A stretch of 64,000 nt of DNA from CAWKAV01 sp963847735. Lineage in GTDB: Bacteria > Desulfobacterota > Desulfuromonadia > Desulfuromonadales > BM103. Location of the stretch: positions 310,001-374,000 of the forward strand of contig CAWKAV010000016.1 of assembly GCA_963847735.1 (NCBI GenBank). The letters run 5' to 3'. The notes beneath the pieces were generated by a model. That model made no database searches. It saw only the letters and a program-made list of their open reading frames with translations, and was not told where the DNA came from. This document shows positions 40,270 to 48,906 of this stretch, in pieces. The position numbers and the translations under genes were made by a program. Every line of letters starts with the position of its first letter. The first letter of the stretch is position 1.

Positions 40270-40377
40270 CGGGCTATATTCAAAGAAAGTTCACCCACAA
40301 GCCGCCAGAACATGAAGTAAACACTTGATTCATGGGCTCATGTCGTGACTGCGAAGAGTTGTTGCCTGAACAGGTTT

Positions 40378-40791
40378 TTACAGAGGCGGCTGGGCGATGG
40401 ATTTGGGCAGGTCGACCCTGGCGGTCATGCCCGGCGAGCTGCTGTGCAGCGTGAACTCATAGGAATCCTTCAACTTCTTGGTAAAGAAGGTTCCCAACCA
40501 GAGGGGGCTCCATACGACTCCTGCGACCAGCCAGCGATTGCGTGCAGAGGTGTCGACCTCGTCGGCTTTGATCACCAGGTTAACCGGCTCGAAGCCGGTC
40601 TTGGCCATCAAGATCTGATGGTCGTCGCCGCGACCCAGTCGGTAGTCATACTGGCAGGGGGTGGTGCCGATCAGTTGTCCGTCTATCACGACCTCAGCAC
40701 CGGGCGGGTTGGACAGGAACGCTGCCTGACGGGCGGCGCAGGCTGTGGTGAGACTGAAAATGAGAATGACAACAATCGCTCTTACGAACAT
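40378..40791 (-). CDS. PEGA-domain lipoprotein
   Basis: This 137-residue protein has a lipobox SLTTAC (Cys near residue 18). The PEGA motif is clear in FLSNPPGAEVVIDGQLIGTTPCQYDY, with the typical short beta-sandwich ending in LMAKTGFEPVNLVIKAD. A hydrophobic stretch (NRWLVAGVVWSPLWLGTFF) follows, then a short tail. PEGA domains are found in surface and cell-wall associated proteins. It is alone on the minus strand. Confidence 0.8.
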   Translation of the reverse strand: MFVRAIVVILIFSLTTACAARQAAFLSNPPGAEVVIDGQLIGTTPCQYDYRLGRGDDHQILMAKTGFEPVNLVIKADEVDTSARNRWLVAGVVWSPLWLGTFFTKKLKDSYEFTLHSSSPGMTARVDLPKSIAQPPL

Positions 40792-41141
40792 CCGGGTAAC
40801 TCTCCTTACTCCTCCTTGTACTCATCACATGAGATGGTCATTTAATTAGCAACCATCATGCCAGAAAAACACGATGCAGCTCCGATCCCTCAATAGGGTC
40901 TTGATTCGCAGGCTGGTGTGAGCTGAGAGTTTAAGTCATCACGGCAGGTTGAATAACTTGCGAAAGTTTCGCTCAACGTCTCCGTGGAAAGCATTCAGGA
41001 GGGCAAGGTGCTACAGGTTGTCGGCTAAAGGCAGTTTCATAGAGTCAAAATACAACTTTTTGTCTGGTAATTACGCTACAACGCGTAATTCCACTGGCGC
41101 GGATTTGCATGGCAGGGATTCATGACAAGAAATCGGTCTTG
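40792..41141. other. Intergenic region with one hairpin
   Basis: These 350 bases separate two leftward lipoprotein genes. The only clear element is a perfect 8-bp stem AATTACGC/GCGTAATT at 41069-41090, which could terminate the gene on its right. No coding frame is convincing. Confidence 0.45.
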
Positions 41142-41645
41142 TCACTGATTGTTCGGCAACCTGTCAAAGCTGTCGGGGCTTGAATGATCATCTCCACCTT
41201 CGCTGACTTGACCTTTGTATCCAAAAGATATTCCTGTAGCTCCGACGGGGACCACAAGAGACCGGGTGAATTCGATGCGTTGATCGGGACTGCCGACCGG
41301 CGTAGTTGCGAGCGAGACCGTTTCCAGAACCCGCGAAGCATCATCAACGAAAAAAAGATACGTATACAGATAATCGATGCTACCATAAAGAACGGAATAA
41401 CGGTCGGTAAGAGACGCTTGTCCGGAAAGCTCCAAAACATCACCATTACGAACAAACTTGTAGTTGATTATAACGTCGAAAGTGACTACGGAATCAGCAT
41501 GCGGACCTCCGTCCTGGATGGAGACAACCCGATCAGGAGAAATGGGTTTGCCGTGATACAACTCAGAGGTCGCGATGCATCCTGAAAAAACCAGAAGCAT
41601 CAGGAATGTCAATCCCGGATAGACGATCTTTATTTTGCTGGTCAT
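41142..41645 (-). CDS. Predicted lipoprotein of unknown function
   Basis: This 167-residue protein has lipobox LVFSGC (Cys near residue 23). The mature chain is beta-rich (VVTFDVIINYKFVRNGDVLELSG; SVLYGSIDYLYTYLFFVD; IEFTRSLVVPVGATGISFGYKG) and resembles a single-domain beta sandwich. I do not recognise a named family. No neighbour suggests a pathway. Confidence 0.6.
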   Translation of the reverse strand: MTSKIKIVYPGLTFLMLLVFSGCIATSELYHGKPISPDRVVSIQDGGPHADSVVTFDVIINYKFVRNGDVLELSGQASLTDRYSVLYGSIDYLYTYLFFVDDASRVLETVSLATTPVGSPDQRIEFTRSLVVPVGATGISFGYKGQVSEGGDDHSSPDSFDRLPNNQ

Positions 41646-41941
41646 GGTGTGAGATCCCCTTTGTTAGTAGGAGCATTATAACAAAAAAAAGCGGTATATC
41701 ATCTTTCTGTCACAGCCGTTCAACTTTTCAATAAATCCGGTCGACGACTACCGCATGAAAAATCAGCTTCAGGACTAATCATGTCCTTCAATAATATTCT
41801 CAAGTCGTCTCTTGGCCATCAACCGGGGATGGTGATGGTCGGGACAGAACTGATAGGTCTTCTTCGCTGGCAATGAAATAAAATCTGGCATAGAATGCGC
41901 GAGCATGCCTGTCAAGTACTTCCTGCGGAGGACAGAAATCC
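41646..41941 (+). other. Upstream region of the receiver-CheC-kinase operon
   Basis: This is non-coding. It contains the sigma-54-like promoter at 41886-41900 and, nearer the lipoprotein gene, an A-rich tract (41680-41690) that belongs to that gene's promoter region. Confidence 0.45.
41886..41900 (+). promoter_or_regulatory. Candidate sigma-54 (RpoN) promoter
   Basis: TGGCAT-N7-GC places GG and GC exactly 12 bases apart, matching the -24/-12 layout (consensus TGGCAC-N5-TTGC), although the TT before GC is replaced. A start near 41912 leaves about 30 nt to the ATG, which has GGAGG upstream. Confidence 0.4.
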
Positions 41942-42301
41942 ATGGCCCGCTTCCTGATCATTGATGATTCCCTGCTGGCACGTTACACCCACAGCCATCT
42001 GCTGGAGGAGTTGGGGCATGAGACAGTCGAAGCCTGTAATGGTCGTGAAGGACTCGACCTGATCCAGCAGAGCAGCTTTGACGCTGTCCTGGTTGATATG
42101 ATGATGCCCGAGATGGATGGAATCGCCTTCCTGAAGGCACTCAAGGAGCAGGGCATCACCCTGCCGGCGATCGTCCTCAGCGCTGATATCCAGGAGACAA
42201 AACGCGCGGAGTGTCTGGAGCTGGGTGCCAGGGCTTTCCTGGAAAAGCCTGCTAAAAAAAAGAAATTGGCAGATCTTCTCAGCGTAGTCCTCGGTCTTTA
42301 G
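41942..42301 (+). CDS. Single-domain response regulator (CheY-like)
   Basis: This is a 119-residue receiver domain with no output domain. Acidic residues IIDDS (Asp8/Asp9), the phospho-acceptor VLVDMMMPEMDG (Asp52), the switch LSADI and LEKPAKKKK (the conserved Lys) are all present. It is the first of three genes with CheC-like and histidine kinase genes after 12- and 3-base gaps. The kinase should be its phosphodonor and the CheC-like protein its phosphatase. Confidence 0.9.
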   Translation: MARFLIIDDSLLARYTHSHLLEELGHETVEACNGREGLDLIQQSSFDAVLVDMMMPEMDGIAFLKALKEQGITLPAIVLSADIQETKRAECLELGARAFLEKPAKKKKLADLLSVVLGL

Positions 42302-42313
42302 GAGGCGACCGCC

Positions 42314-42922
42314 ATGCCCATGCCAACCATTGAACAGTTCGATGCCCTCAAAGAGATTGTCAACATCGGCGTCGGTCGGGCCGCATCAGCCCTCAACGAG
42401 ATGCTCGACGCCCATATCGAACTGAAAGTACCGACGATCTGTTTCTTTAACCTGAAAGAGACGGATAAGATTCCCAAACACTTGCAGATTGATCAACTTT
42501 CCTGCGTCCAGATGGGATTCAAAGGGTCTTTCAACGGCAAGGCCGCGCTGGTCTTTCCGCCGGAGAGCGCTGTAAAACTGGTCACGGCCCTGACCTCCCA
42601 GCAGGCTGGCGCTCCGGGTATGAACGCAGTGATGGCCGGCACTCTCAACGAGGTTGGCAATATCCTGCTGAATGGTGTCATGGGAACCATCGGTAACATT
42701 CTGTCCAAAACTTTCGATTATACCTTTCCGAACTATATGGAAGGCTCTCTTCAGGAATTGCTGAACAATCCCGGAGTTGAAGTTGAATCGCTGGTCCTGA
42801 TGGTCCAGACCAACTTCGAGGTCAGGGAGATGCAGGTCGAGGGCAATGTCTTCCTGCTCTTTGAACTCGAAGCCTTCGAGAAACTGATTCAAACTCTCAG
42901 CGAACTCTACCAAAAGAGATAA
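42314..42922 (+). CDS. cheC: CheC-like phosphatase/chemotaxis protein
   Basis: This 202-residue protein is of the CheC/FliY/CheX type. The two active-site helices are visible: LKEIVNIGVGRAASALNEML and VMAGTLNEVGNILLNGVMG, each with the E-x-x-N pair that removes phosphate from CheY. The GFKGSFNGKAALVF strand and PGVEVESLVLMV follow the family fold. No CheD, CheA or methyl-accepting protein is nearby, so its target is probably the adjacent receiver rather than the flagellar CheY. Confidence 0.88.
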   Translation: MPMPTIEQFDALKEIVNIGVGRAASALNEMLDAHIELKVPTICFFNLKETDKIPKHLQIDQLSCVQMGFKGSFNGKAALVFPPESAVKLVTALTSQQAGAPGMNAVMAGTLNEVGNILLNGVMGTIGNILSKTFDYTFPNYMEGSLQELLNNPGVEVESLVLMVQTNFEVREMQVEGNVFLLFELEAFEKLIQTLSELYQKR

Positions 42923-42925
42923 GCC

Positions 42926-44104
42926 TTGATGAGCATCGGTCCGTGCGGATCTTCCGCCATCCTTGATCACTCGCCCATTGGCCACTTTATCCTGGATCGC
43001 GATATGAAGATCCGGTATTGGAACCGCTGCCTGGAGATGTGGACCGGGCTCTCGAGGGATGAAGTCGTCGGCTATGGCCTGCGTGACCACTTCCCCCACC
43101 TGATGGCACCGAAATACCTGCACCGCGTCGAGTCGATCATGGCCGGCGGACCGCCGACCACATTCTCCTCGCAATTGCACAAATACTTCATCCCCTCGAG
43201 ATTGCCGGGTGGCCGTTTGCGTGTCCAGCATACCGTCGTCACGCCGCTGGCCACTGCAGAGCCTGGCAATTTCCTTGCCCTTTTCTCGATTCAGGATGTC
43301 ACCAGCCTGACCGATGCGATCAACCTATACACCGAGGCTCTGCATCAGCTCACGACAGAAGCGGAAGAGCGGCAGAAAGAGGTGCAGAGGCGCATGGTGG
43401 TGGAAGAATCACTCCGCGAACTGGATCGCATGAAGAATGACTTCATCGCATCCGCCACCCATGAACTGAACACGCCACTGGCGACCATCCAGGGCTATGC
43501 GGAGTTGCTTCAGGACCCGGAAAATAATTTCAATGACACCCAGAAGGCTGATTTCGTCAATGAGATCATCGAGAGCGCCCAGGGCTTGGGCCAGATCGTC
43601 AACGACCTGTTTGATCTGGCCCGCTTCGAACAGGGTCGTGGCATCCAATTGAACAAGTGCCAGGTTGACCCGAATGAACTGGTCCACAAGGTGGTCAAGA
43701 ATTTCGCCGCCCGTCGCGACAAGCATCTTTTCTCCCTCGTTCTGGAAGAGGAACGTGGCCAAAAGATCGAGGGCGACCCGATGCGAATTCATCAGGTGCT
43801 GGAAAATATCGTCAGCAATGCAGTTAAATACTCGGCGGTCAACAGTACCATCACCATTTGTACAAGCTGGGACAGCTCCGGCATCATCATCTCCATAGGC
43901 GATGAAGGGATCGGCATGGATGTCAAGCAGGTCGCCAGGGTCTTCGACAAATTCTTCCGTGCAGATATATCAGACAGCGCGGCCCGCGGCCTCGGTCTGG
44001 GCATGAACATCGTCAAACAGATCGTCGATCAGCATGGTGGTTCCATCACCGTAGCCAGCAAACCGGGGCGTGGCACCACGGTCACGCTTTTTCTGCCGAA
44101 CTGA
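42926..44104 (+). CDS. Soluble PAS-domain histidine kinase
   Basis: This 392-residue protein has no membrane helix. The PAS domain (about 10-135) opens SSAILDHSPIGHFILDRDMKIRYWN. The H box ATHELNTPL (His179), N box NIVSNAVKYS, G1 GDEGIGMD and G2 ARGLGLGMNIVKQIVDQHGG are intact. It is 3 bases behind the CheC-like gene, so the three form one operon. The PAS ligand (heme, FAD or small molecule) cannot be predicted. Confidence 0.92.
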   Translation: MMSIGPCGSSAILDHSPIGHFILDRDMKIRYWNRCLEMWTGLSRDEVVGYGLRDHFPHLMAPKYLHRVESIMAGGPPTTFSSQLHKYFIPSRLPGGRLRVQHTVVTPLATAEPGNFLALFSIQDVTSLTDAINLYTEALHQLTTEAEERQKEVQRRMVVEESLRELDRMKNDFIASATHELNTPLATIQGYAELLQDPENNFNDTQKADFVNEIIESAQGLGQIVNDLFDLARFEQGRGIQLNKCQVDPNELVHKVVKNFAARRDKHLFSLVLEEERGQKIEGDPMRIHQVLENIVSNAVKYSAVNSTITICTSWDSSGIIISIGDEGIGMDVKQVARVFDKFFRADISDSAARGLGLGMNIVKQIVDQHGGSITVASKPGRGTTVTLFLPN

Positions 44105-44232
44105 AAACCCCTGCTTGGCTCAACCGGAATAGCGCCGGTTAGCCCGACCTCTAAAAACTCCGGGAACCGAGAACGATCCAGACGATCTTTCCAAGCGGTT
44201 CTGCAGCCCATCCTTGACCGGAGATCCTGCGC

Positions 44233-45144
44233 ATGACAAGCCACGGCAGCAACCCGACCAAGGCGATCATGTATGCCTTCTTCGCTAACCTGGGGGTGGC
44301 GATCACCAAGGCGATCGCCGCTTATTTCACCGGCAGCAGCAGCGCCCTCGCCGAAGTCTTCCACTCGATCGCTGATTGTGGCAATCAGCTGCTCCTGCTC
44401 GTCGGCATCAAACGTTCCCACAAGAGCGCCGATCAGGAGCACCCGCTGGGATACGGCAAAGCAAGCTACTTCTGGTCATTCATGGTGGCGATTCTGCTCT
44501 TTTCGGTGGGCGGGCTGTTCTCGATTTACGAAGGGGTTCATAAGCTTTTCCATCCGGAACCGATGAACCACGCCTGGCTGCTGATCAGCGTACTGATAAT
44601 CTCCATCGTCCTGGAAGCGCTGAGCCTGCGGGCCTGCCTGGCGGAAATCAAAATAGCACGTGGCAACAGATCGTTGCGAGAATGGGTCAGACATACCCGC
44701 AACTCTGAACTGCTGGTGGTCCTGGGTGAGGACTATGCGGCGCAGATCGGACTGTGCCTGGCGCTGTTTTTTGTCGTCCTGTCGATCATGACGGGTAATC
44801 CGGCTTTTGACGCCACCGGCTCGATCTGCATTGGCATCCTGTTGGTGCTGGTGGCGTTTTTCATTTCGATCAAGGTGAAATCATTGTTGATCGGACGCTC
44901 GGCTGACCCGGAGACTGTTGCGAGGATCAAGGCGATCGTTGCTGCAGATCAAGACGTTCTGGAACTTTTCAACGCGGTGACGTTGCAGATGGGGCCAAAA
45001 GCATTGCTCGCCATCAAGATCCGCATGCGTGACGACATGCCGGTGAAGGAAGCAGCGAAAGTTATCAATGCTCTGGAGAGAGAGATCAAGGCAGCCATTC
45101 CGGACATCGGCTGGTGTTTTGTCGAAATTGATGAGGCTGATTAA
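44233..45144 (+). CDS. Cation diffusion facilitator, SLC30A9-like subgroup
   Basis: This is a 303-residue metal/proton antiporter with six helices. Helix 2 carries HSIADCGNQLLLLVGI, the H-x-x-x-D metal site; the loop has DQEHPLGYGKASYFWSFMVA. The helix 5 partner reads GEDYAAQIGLCLAL, so the usual H-x-x-x-D is E-D-x-x-A, as in the ZnT9/SLC30A9 clade. The C-terminal cytoplasmic domain (ALLAIKIRMRDDMP) is present. The substrate is uncertain (Zn, Mn, Co or Ni). It is convergent with guaC. Confidence 0.88.
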   Translation: MTSHGSNPTKAIMYAFFANLGVAITKAIAAYFTGSSSALAEVFHSIADCGNQLLLLVGIKRSHKSADQEHPLGYGKASYFWSFMVAILLFSVGGLFSIYEGVHKLFHPEPMNHAWLLISVLIISIVLEALSLRACLAEIKIARGNRSLREWVRHTRNSELLVVLGEDYAAQIGLCLALFFVVLSIMTGNPAFDATGSICIGILLVLVAFFISIKVKSLLIGRSADPETVARIKAIVAADQDVLELFNAVTLQMGPKALLAIKIRMRDDMPVKEAAKVINALEREIKAAIPDIGWCFVEIDEAD

Positions 45145-45165
45145 TCGCAGCGGTTTCCCGCGCTC

Positions 45166-46206
45166 TCAGTCAAACTGACGGTTCTCCTGCTCCATGACCC
45201 TGATGAAGGTGGTTCGCTTGCTCAGTTCCCGCAAGGCCGAGGCGCCGACGTAGGTGCAGGTTGAGCGGAGACCGCCGAGGATGTCCTTAACGGTCTCGTC
45301 GAGAGGTCCGCGGTAAGGAACTTCAACCGTCTTGCCTTCGGAGGCGCGGTAGTTGGCGACCATGCCGGCATGCTTTTTCATGGCGGTTTCGGAACTCATG
45401 CCGTAGTAGAGTTTGAAGTGTTGGCCGTTGCGCTCCACCAGTTGGCCGCCACTCTCATCGTGACCGGCAAGCATGCCGCCAAGCATGACGAAGTCGGCCC
45501 CGCCGCCAAAGGCCTTGGCGACGTCACCGGCACAGACACAGCCGCCATCGGAGATGATGCGGCCACCAAGGCCGTGGGCAGCATCGGCACATTCGATCAC
45601 GGCCGAGAGCTGCGGATAGCCGACCCCGGTCTTGATCCGGGTGGTGCAGACCGATCCGGGCCCGATGCCCACCTTGACGATATCAGCCCCGGACAGGAGG
45701 AGCTCCTCCACCATCTCGCCGGTGACCACGTTGCCGGCAATGATGGTTTTGTCGGGGAAAGCCTGCCGGACCTTGATGACATACTCAACGAACGATTCGG
45801 CATAACCGTTGGCGACATCGATGCAGATAAAGAGCAGCTCCGGGTGCTGGGCAAGAATCTGCGACAACTTGTTGAAGTCTTCATCCGCGACCCCGGTGCT
45901 GACCATGATGTGCTCGAAGATTTTATCGGCATTTTGACGGCTGACGAAATCCAGCCAGTCAGTGAGGGTGTAGTGTTTGTGAATGGCACAGAGCATGTGG
46001 TGTCCGGCCAACACTTCTGCGACTGCGAATGTGCCGATGGTGTCCATGTTGGCAGCTATGATCGGGACACCGCGCCATTGCCGCTTGCTATGGAGGAAAG
46101 TATAGCTTCGATCCAGTTCGACCAGGGCCCGGCTCTTCAGGGTCGAGCGTTTGGGTCGGATCAGCACGTCCTTGAAACCCAGCTTCAGATCAGTTTCGAC
46201 ACGCAT
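45166..46206 (-). CDS. guaC: GMP reductase
   Basis: GuaC converts GMP to IMP with NADPH and ammonia release. It is 346 residues long, without a CBS domain, which separates it from IMP dehydrogenase. Catalytic Cys is in GIGPGSVCTTRIKTGVGYPQ, and GGRIISDGGCVCAGDVAKAFGGGADFVMLGG and YYGMSSETAMKKH are conserved blocks. It begins MRVETDLKLGFKDVLIRPKR. It is a single gene behind sfsA on the minus strand after 100 bases, and is probably separately transcribed. Confidence 0.93.
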   Translation of the reverse strand: MRVETDLKLGFKDVLIRPKRSTLKSRALVELDRSYTFLHSKRQWRGVPIIAANMDTIGTFAVAEVLAGHHMLCAIHKHYTLTDWLDFVSRQNADKIFEHIMVSTGVADEDFNKLSQILAQHPELLFICIDVANGYAESFVEYVIKVRQAFPDKTIIAGNVVTGEMVEELLLSGADIVKVGIGPGSVCTTRIKTGVGYPQLSAVIECADAAHGLGGRIISDGGCVCAGDVAKAFGGGADFVMLGGMLAGHDESGGQLVERNGQHFKLYYGMSSETAMKKHAGMVANYRASEGKTVEVPYRGPLDETVKDILGGLRSTCTYVGASALRELSKRTTFIRVMEQENRQFD

Positions 46207-46308
46207 GAGGTTGTCCTTTCTCTGCGAGGAGAGGGTGAATGTAAACGCTTCTCACAGTATACGTAATTTGACGGTTGCCGCCACACAGAGTGCGATGGCG
46301 GCAAGCTT

Positions 46309-47001
46309 TTACCATTGAATGGGCAGCTGTTTGTCAACCCGGTTCTCTTCTGGCGAAACGATCGTCCGGTAAGCCAGCGCCTCAACCCCGCAATCAACGG
46401 CCTCCCTGAGCAGGCGGCCATATTCCGCGTCGATGGAATCGGCCGACGTAAAAGCCCTGGCCTCGCCGCGCTGCACCAGGAAAAAGATCACCGCCCGCCA
46501 GCCACTTTTTGCGGCAATCGTCAAGTCGCGCAAATGCTTCTGGCCGCGCAAAGTGACCGCATCCGGAAAGCAGGCCACATCCGGTTGGCAGCAGAGGGTG
46601 ACGTTCTTGACTTCAAGGAGAACTTTTTCTGCCGGGCCTTCCAGCATGAAATCAATGCGACTGTCGGCAAAAGGGAACTCGGCACGAACTGAATAATCCT
46701 GTAGAGTGGCAATGGCGTTGGCACGCAAGGCCTCCTCAACCACCCGGTTGGCGCGATGTGTATTGATGTCGACCCAGTAATTGTTGACCTTCGCCAGCTC
46801 CCAGGACCATGCCAGTTTGCGTTTCGGGTTGTCACTTCTTGACAGCAGCACGGCCTGGCCTGGCAGCGCGCATTGCAGCATGCTGCCGGTATTCGGCGTG
46901 TGGGCTGTCACCACGCGGCCATCTATTAACTCGACGTCGGCCAGAAAACGCTTGTAACGGCGCAGCAGTCGGCCCTCGATCATTGGTTGTGGTAATCTCA
47001 T
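46309..47001 (-). CDS. sfsA: DNA-binding sugar fermentation stimulation protein SfsA
   Basis: SfsA is a nuclease-fold DNA-binding protein of 230 residues. Visible blocks are LLRRYKRFLADVEL, AHTPNTGSMLQC, EFPFADSRIDFMLEGPAEKVLLEVKNVTL (the PD-(D/E)XK-like acid pair), FPDAVTLRGQKHL and VIFFLVQRGEARAF. The function is not settled (regulator or nuclease). Its start faces rnj across a 150-base gap that contains the palindrome at 47019-47039. Confidence 0.92.
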   Translation of the reverse strand: MRLPQPMIEGRLLRRYKRFLADVELIDGRVVTAHTPNTGSMLQCALPGQAVLLSRSDNPKRKLAWSWELAKVNNYWVDINTHRANRVVEEALRANAIATLQDYSVRAEFPFADSRIDFMLEGPAEKVLLEVKNVTLCCQPDVACFPDAVTLRGQKHLRDLTIAAKSGWRAVIFFLVQRGEARAFTSADSIDAEYGRLLREAVDCGVEALAYRTIVSPEENRVDKQLPIQW

Positions 47002-47018
47002 GTCGACTCCCTTGTCAT

Positions 47019-47039
47019 GTTACATCGATACATTGTAAC
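47019..47039. promoter_or_regulatory. Inverted repeat GTTACA-N9-TGTAAC in the sfsA/rnj divergent gap
   Basis: This is a perfect 6-bp inverted repeat with 9-bp spacing, 18 bases upstream of the sfsA start, in a region that also holds the rnj promoter. It is a plausible operator, but no regulator can be named. Confidence 0.35.
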
Positions 47040-47073
47040 CATTCCTGGGCGGAAGCAGCAAACAGGAAAGCAT

Positions 47074-47102
47074 TTGACTCTCGATAGACACTCCCCTAGA
47101 CT
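47074..47102 (+). promoter_or_regulatory. Promoter of the RNase J gene
   Basis: A -35 TTGACT (47074-47079), an exact 17-bp spacer and a -10 TAGACT (47097-47102) predict a start near 47109, 40 nt before the ATG at 47151. Confidence 0.6.
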
Positions 47103-47150
47103 GGCGTCGTTTTGATCGTCAACCTCCTGATTTGCCAGAAAAATTCGACT

Positions 47151-48854
47151 ATGTTGAAAAACTTGCAACCTTCTGCGGCGACACGTCCCCTGCATGCCGA
47201 TGCTGTGCGAATCCTGCCATTAGGTGGTCTCGGTGAAATCGGTCTCAACATGATGGTCGTTGAGGCCGCAGGCGGGTTGTTGATTATCGATTGCGGCCTG
47301 ATGTTCCCGGAAGCCTACATGTTCGGGATCGACCTGGTGATTCCCGACATCACGGCCATCTCGGATCGCCGGGACGAGATCGTCGGTATGGTTCTGACTC
47401 ACGGCCATGAGGACCACATCGGTGCGATCCCTTTCCTGATTGAAGCTCTCGGTTGCCCGCCGATCTACGGATCGCCACTGACTATGGGGCTGCTTGCCAA
47501 CAAGCTGGAAGAGCACCAGTTAAAGAGTAAGGTTGAATGCCTTAGCGTCAAAGTTCGCACACCATTTATCATCGGCCCCTTCGAGGTAGAGTTGTTCCGC
47601 GCAGCCCACTCCATCGTCGATGGCTGCGGCCTGGCAATCCGCACGCCAGCCGGGCTGATTGTGCATACCGGTGATTTCAAGCTTGATCCGACGCCGGTGG
47701 ATAACCAACCCACCGATTTGGGACGCCTGGCCTCTTACGGTGAGGAGGGAGTCCTGCTGCTGCTCTCCGATTCGACCAATGTCGAAAACACCGGCCAGAC
47801 CCTCTCCGAACGCACCGTCGGCGAAGCCTTTGACGACCTTATGCCCCGCTGCACCGGCAAGATCCTGGTAGCGACCTTCTCCTCCAACATTCACCGTATC
47901 CAGCAGGTGATCAATGCCGCCACTCGGGTTAACCGCAAGGTCTTGATCTCCGGCCGCAGCATGGTCAGTAACATCGACATCGCCCGGCAGCTCGGCTATC
48001 TGCACGTGCCGGATGATCTCCTTATCGACCTGCGCCAGATGCGCGACCTGCCCGCGGAAAAAATCCTGATCCTGACCACCGGCAGCCAGGGCGAACCTCT
48101 CAGTTCTCTGGTCCGGATGGCCATGGCTGATCATAAGCAGATCAGCGTTGAGCCCGGCGATACGGTGATTCTTTCATCCAAATTCATTCCCGGTAACGAA
48201 CGGGCGATCACCCATCTGATCAACCACCTCTATCGGCGCGGTGCGGAAGTTCATTACGAAACCACCAGCGAGATTCACGTCTCCGGGCACGCCAGCCAGA
48301 ATGAGCTCAAGACTGTTTTAAATCTGGTCAAACCAGAATATTTCGTGCCGGTACACGGTGAATATCGTCACCTGGTCAAACATGCACAGCTGGCGCGCAG
48401 CATGGGCTGGAGTGAGGACAAGGCGTTCGTGATCAGCAACGGCATGCCGCTGGTCCTCTCCGTCAACGGTCACCATATCGAACCCGGGGTTGAGTCCGGA
48501 CGGGTCTTTATTGACGGTAAGGGCGTCGGTGACGTCGGCGAGATGGAGTTGCGTGATCGACGCCACCTTGCCAATCACGGCCTGGTTATTGTTTTCCTGG
48601 CCCTCAACCAGACCAGCGGCGCTATCGTCTCCGGACCGGAAATCATCACCCGTGGCTTTGTCCCCGAACAGGAAAGTGACGAGTTGCTGCAAGAGGCCCG
48701 GCAGCTGGTGTGCTCAATGCTGTCTGAACACAGCCAGGCGGCGATTGCAGATTGGGAAGAATTGCGCGTCGAAGTCCGTAAGGTCCTGCGCCGCCTGTTC
48801 AACAGGAAGATGGATCGTCGGCCCCTGATCCTGCCGATTATCATGGAGCTGTAA
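47151..48854 (+). CDS. rnj: Ribonuclease J
   Basis: RNase J is a metallo-beta-lactamase/beta-CASP nuclease with 5'-exo and endo activity that takes part in mRNA decay and rRNA processing. It is 567 residues long. The zinc site is LTHGHEDHIGAIP with AAHSIVDGCG and HTGDFKLD; the beta-CASP part has TFSSNIHRIQQVI and ILTTGSQGEP, and the final metal His lies in HASQNELK-VPVHGEYRHLVKH. The C-terminal domain ends MDRRPLILPIIMEL. The ATG at 47151 (MLKNLQPSAATRPLH) is used. The symbol rnjA or rnjB cannot be distinguished. Confidence 0.95.
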   Translation: MLKNLQPSAATRPLHADAVRILPLGGLGEIGLNMMVVEAAGGLLIIDCGLMFPEAYMFGIDLVIPDITAISDRRDEIVGMVLTHGHEDHIGAIPFLIEALGCPPIYGSPLTMGLLANKLEEHQLKSKVECLSVKVRTPFIIGPFEVELFRAAHSIVDGCGLAIRTPAGLIVHTGDFKLDPTPVDNQPTDLGRLASYGEEGVLLLLSDSTNVENTGQTLSERTVGEAFDDLMPRCTGKILVATFSSNIHRIQQVINAATRVNRKVLISGRSMVSNIDIARQLGYLHVPDDLLIDLRQMRDLPAEKILILTTGSQGEPLSSLVRMAMADHKQISVEPGDTVILSSKFIPGNERAITHLINHLYRRGAEVHYETTSEIHVSGHASQNELKTVLNLVKPEYFVPVHGEYRHLVKHAQLARSMGWSEDKAFVISNGMPLVLSVNGHHIEPGVESGRVFIDGKGVGDVGEMELRDRRHLANHGLVIVFLALNQTSGAIVSGPEIITRGFVPEQESDELLQEARQLVCSMLSEHSQAAIADWEELRVEVRKVLRRLFNRKMDRRPLILPIIMEL

Positions 48855-48906
48855 GTCTCGTAGCACGTAGTGAGAAGAGCTAAAAATAGATGGAAAGGAC
48901 CTCCCT

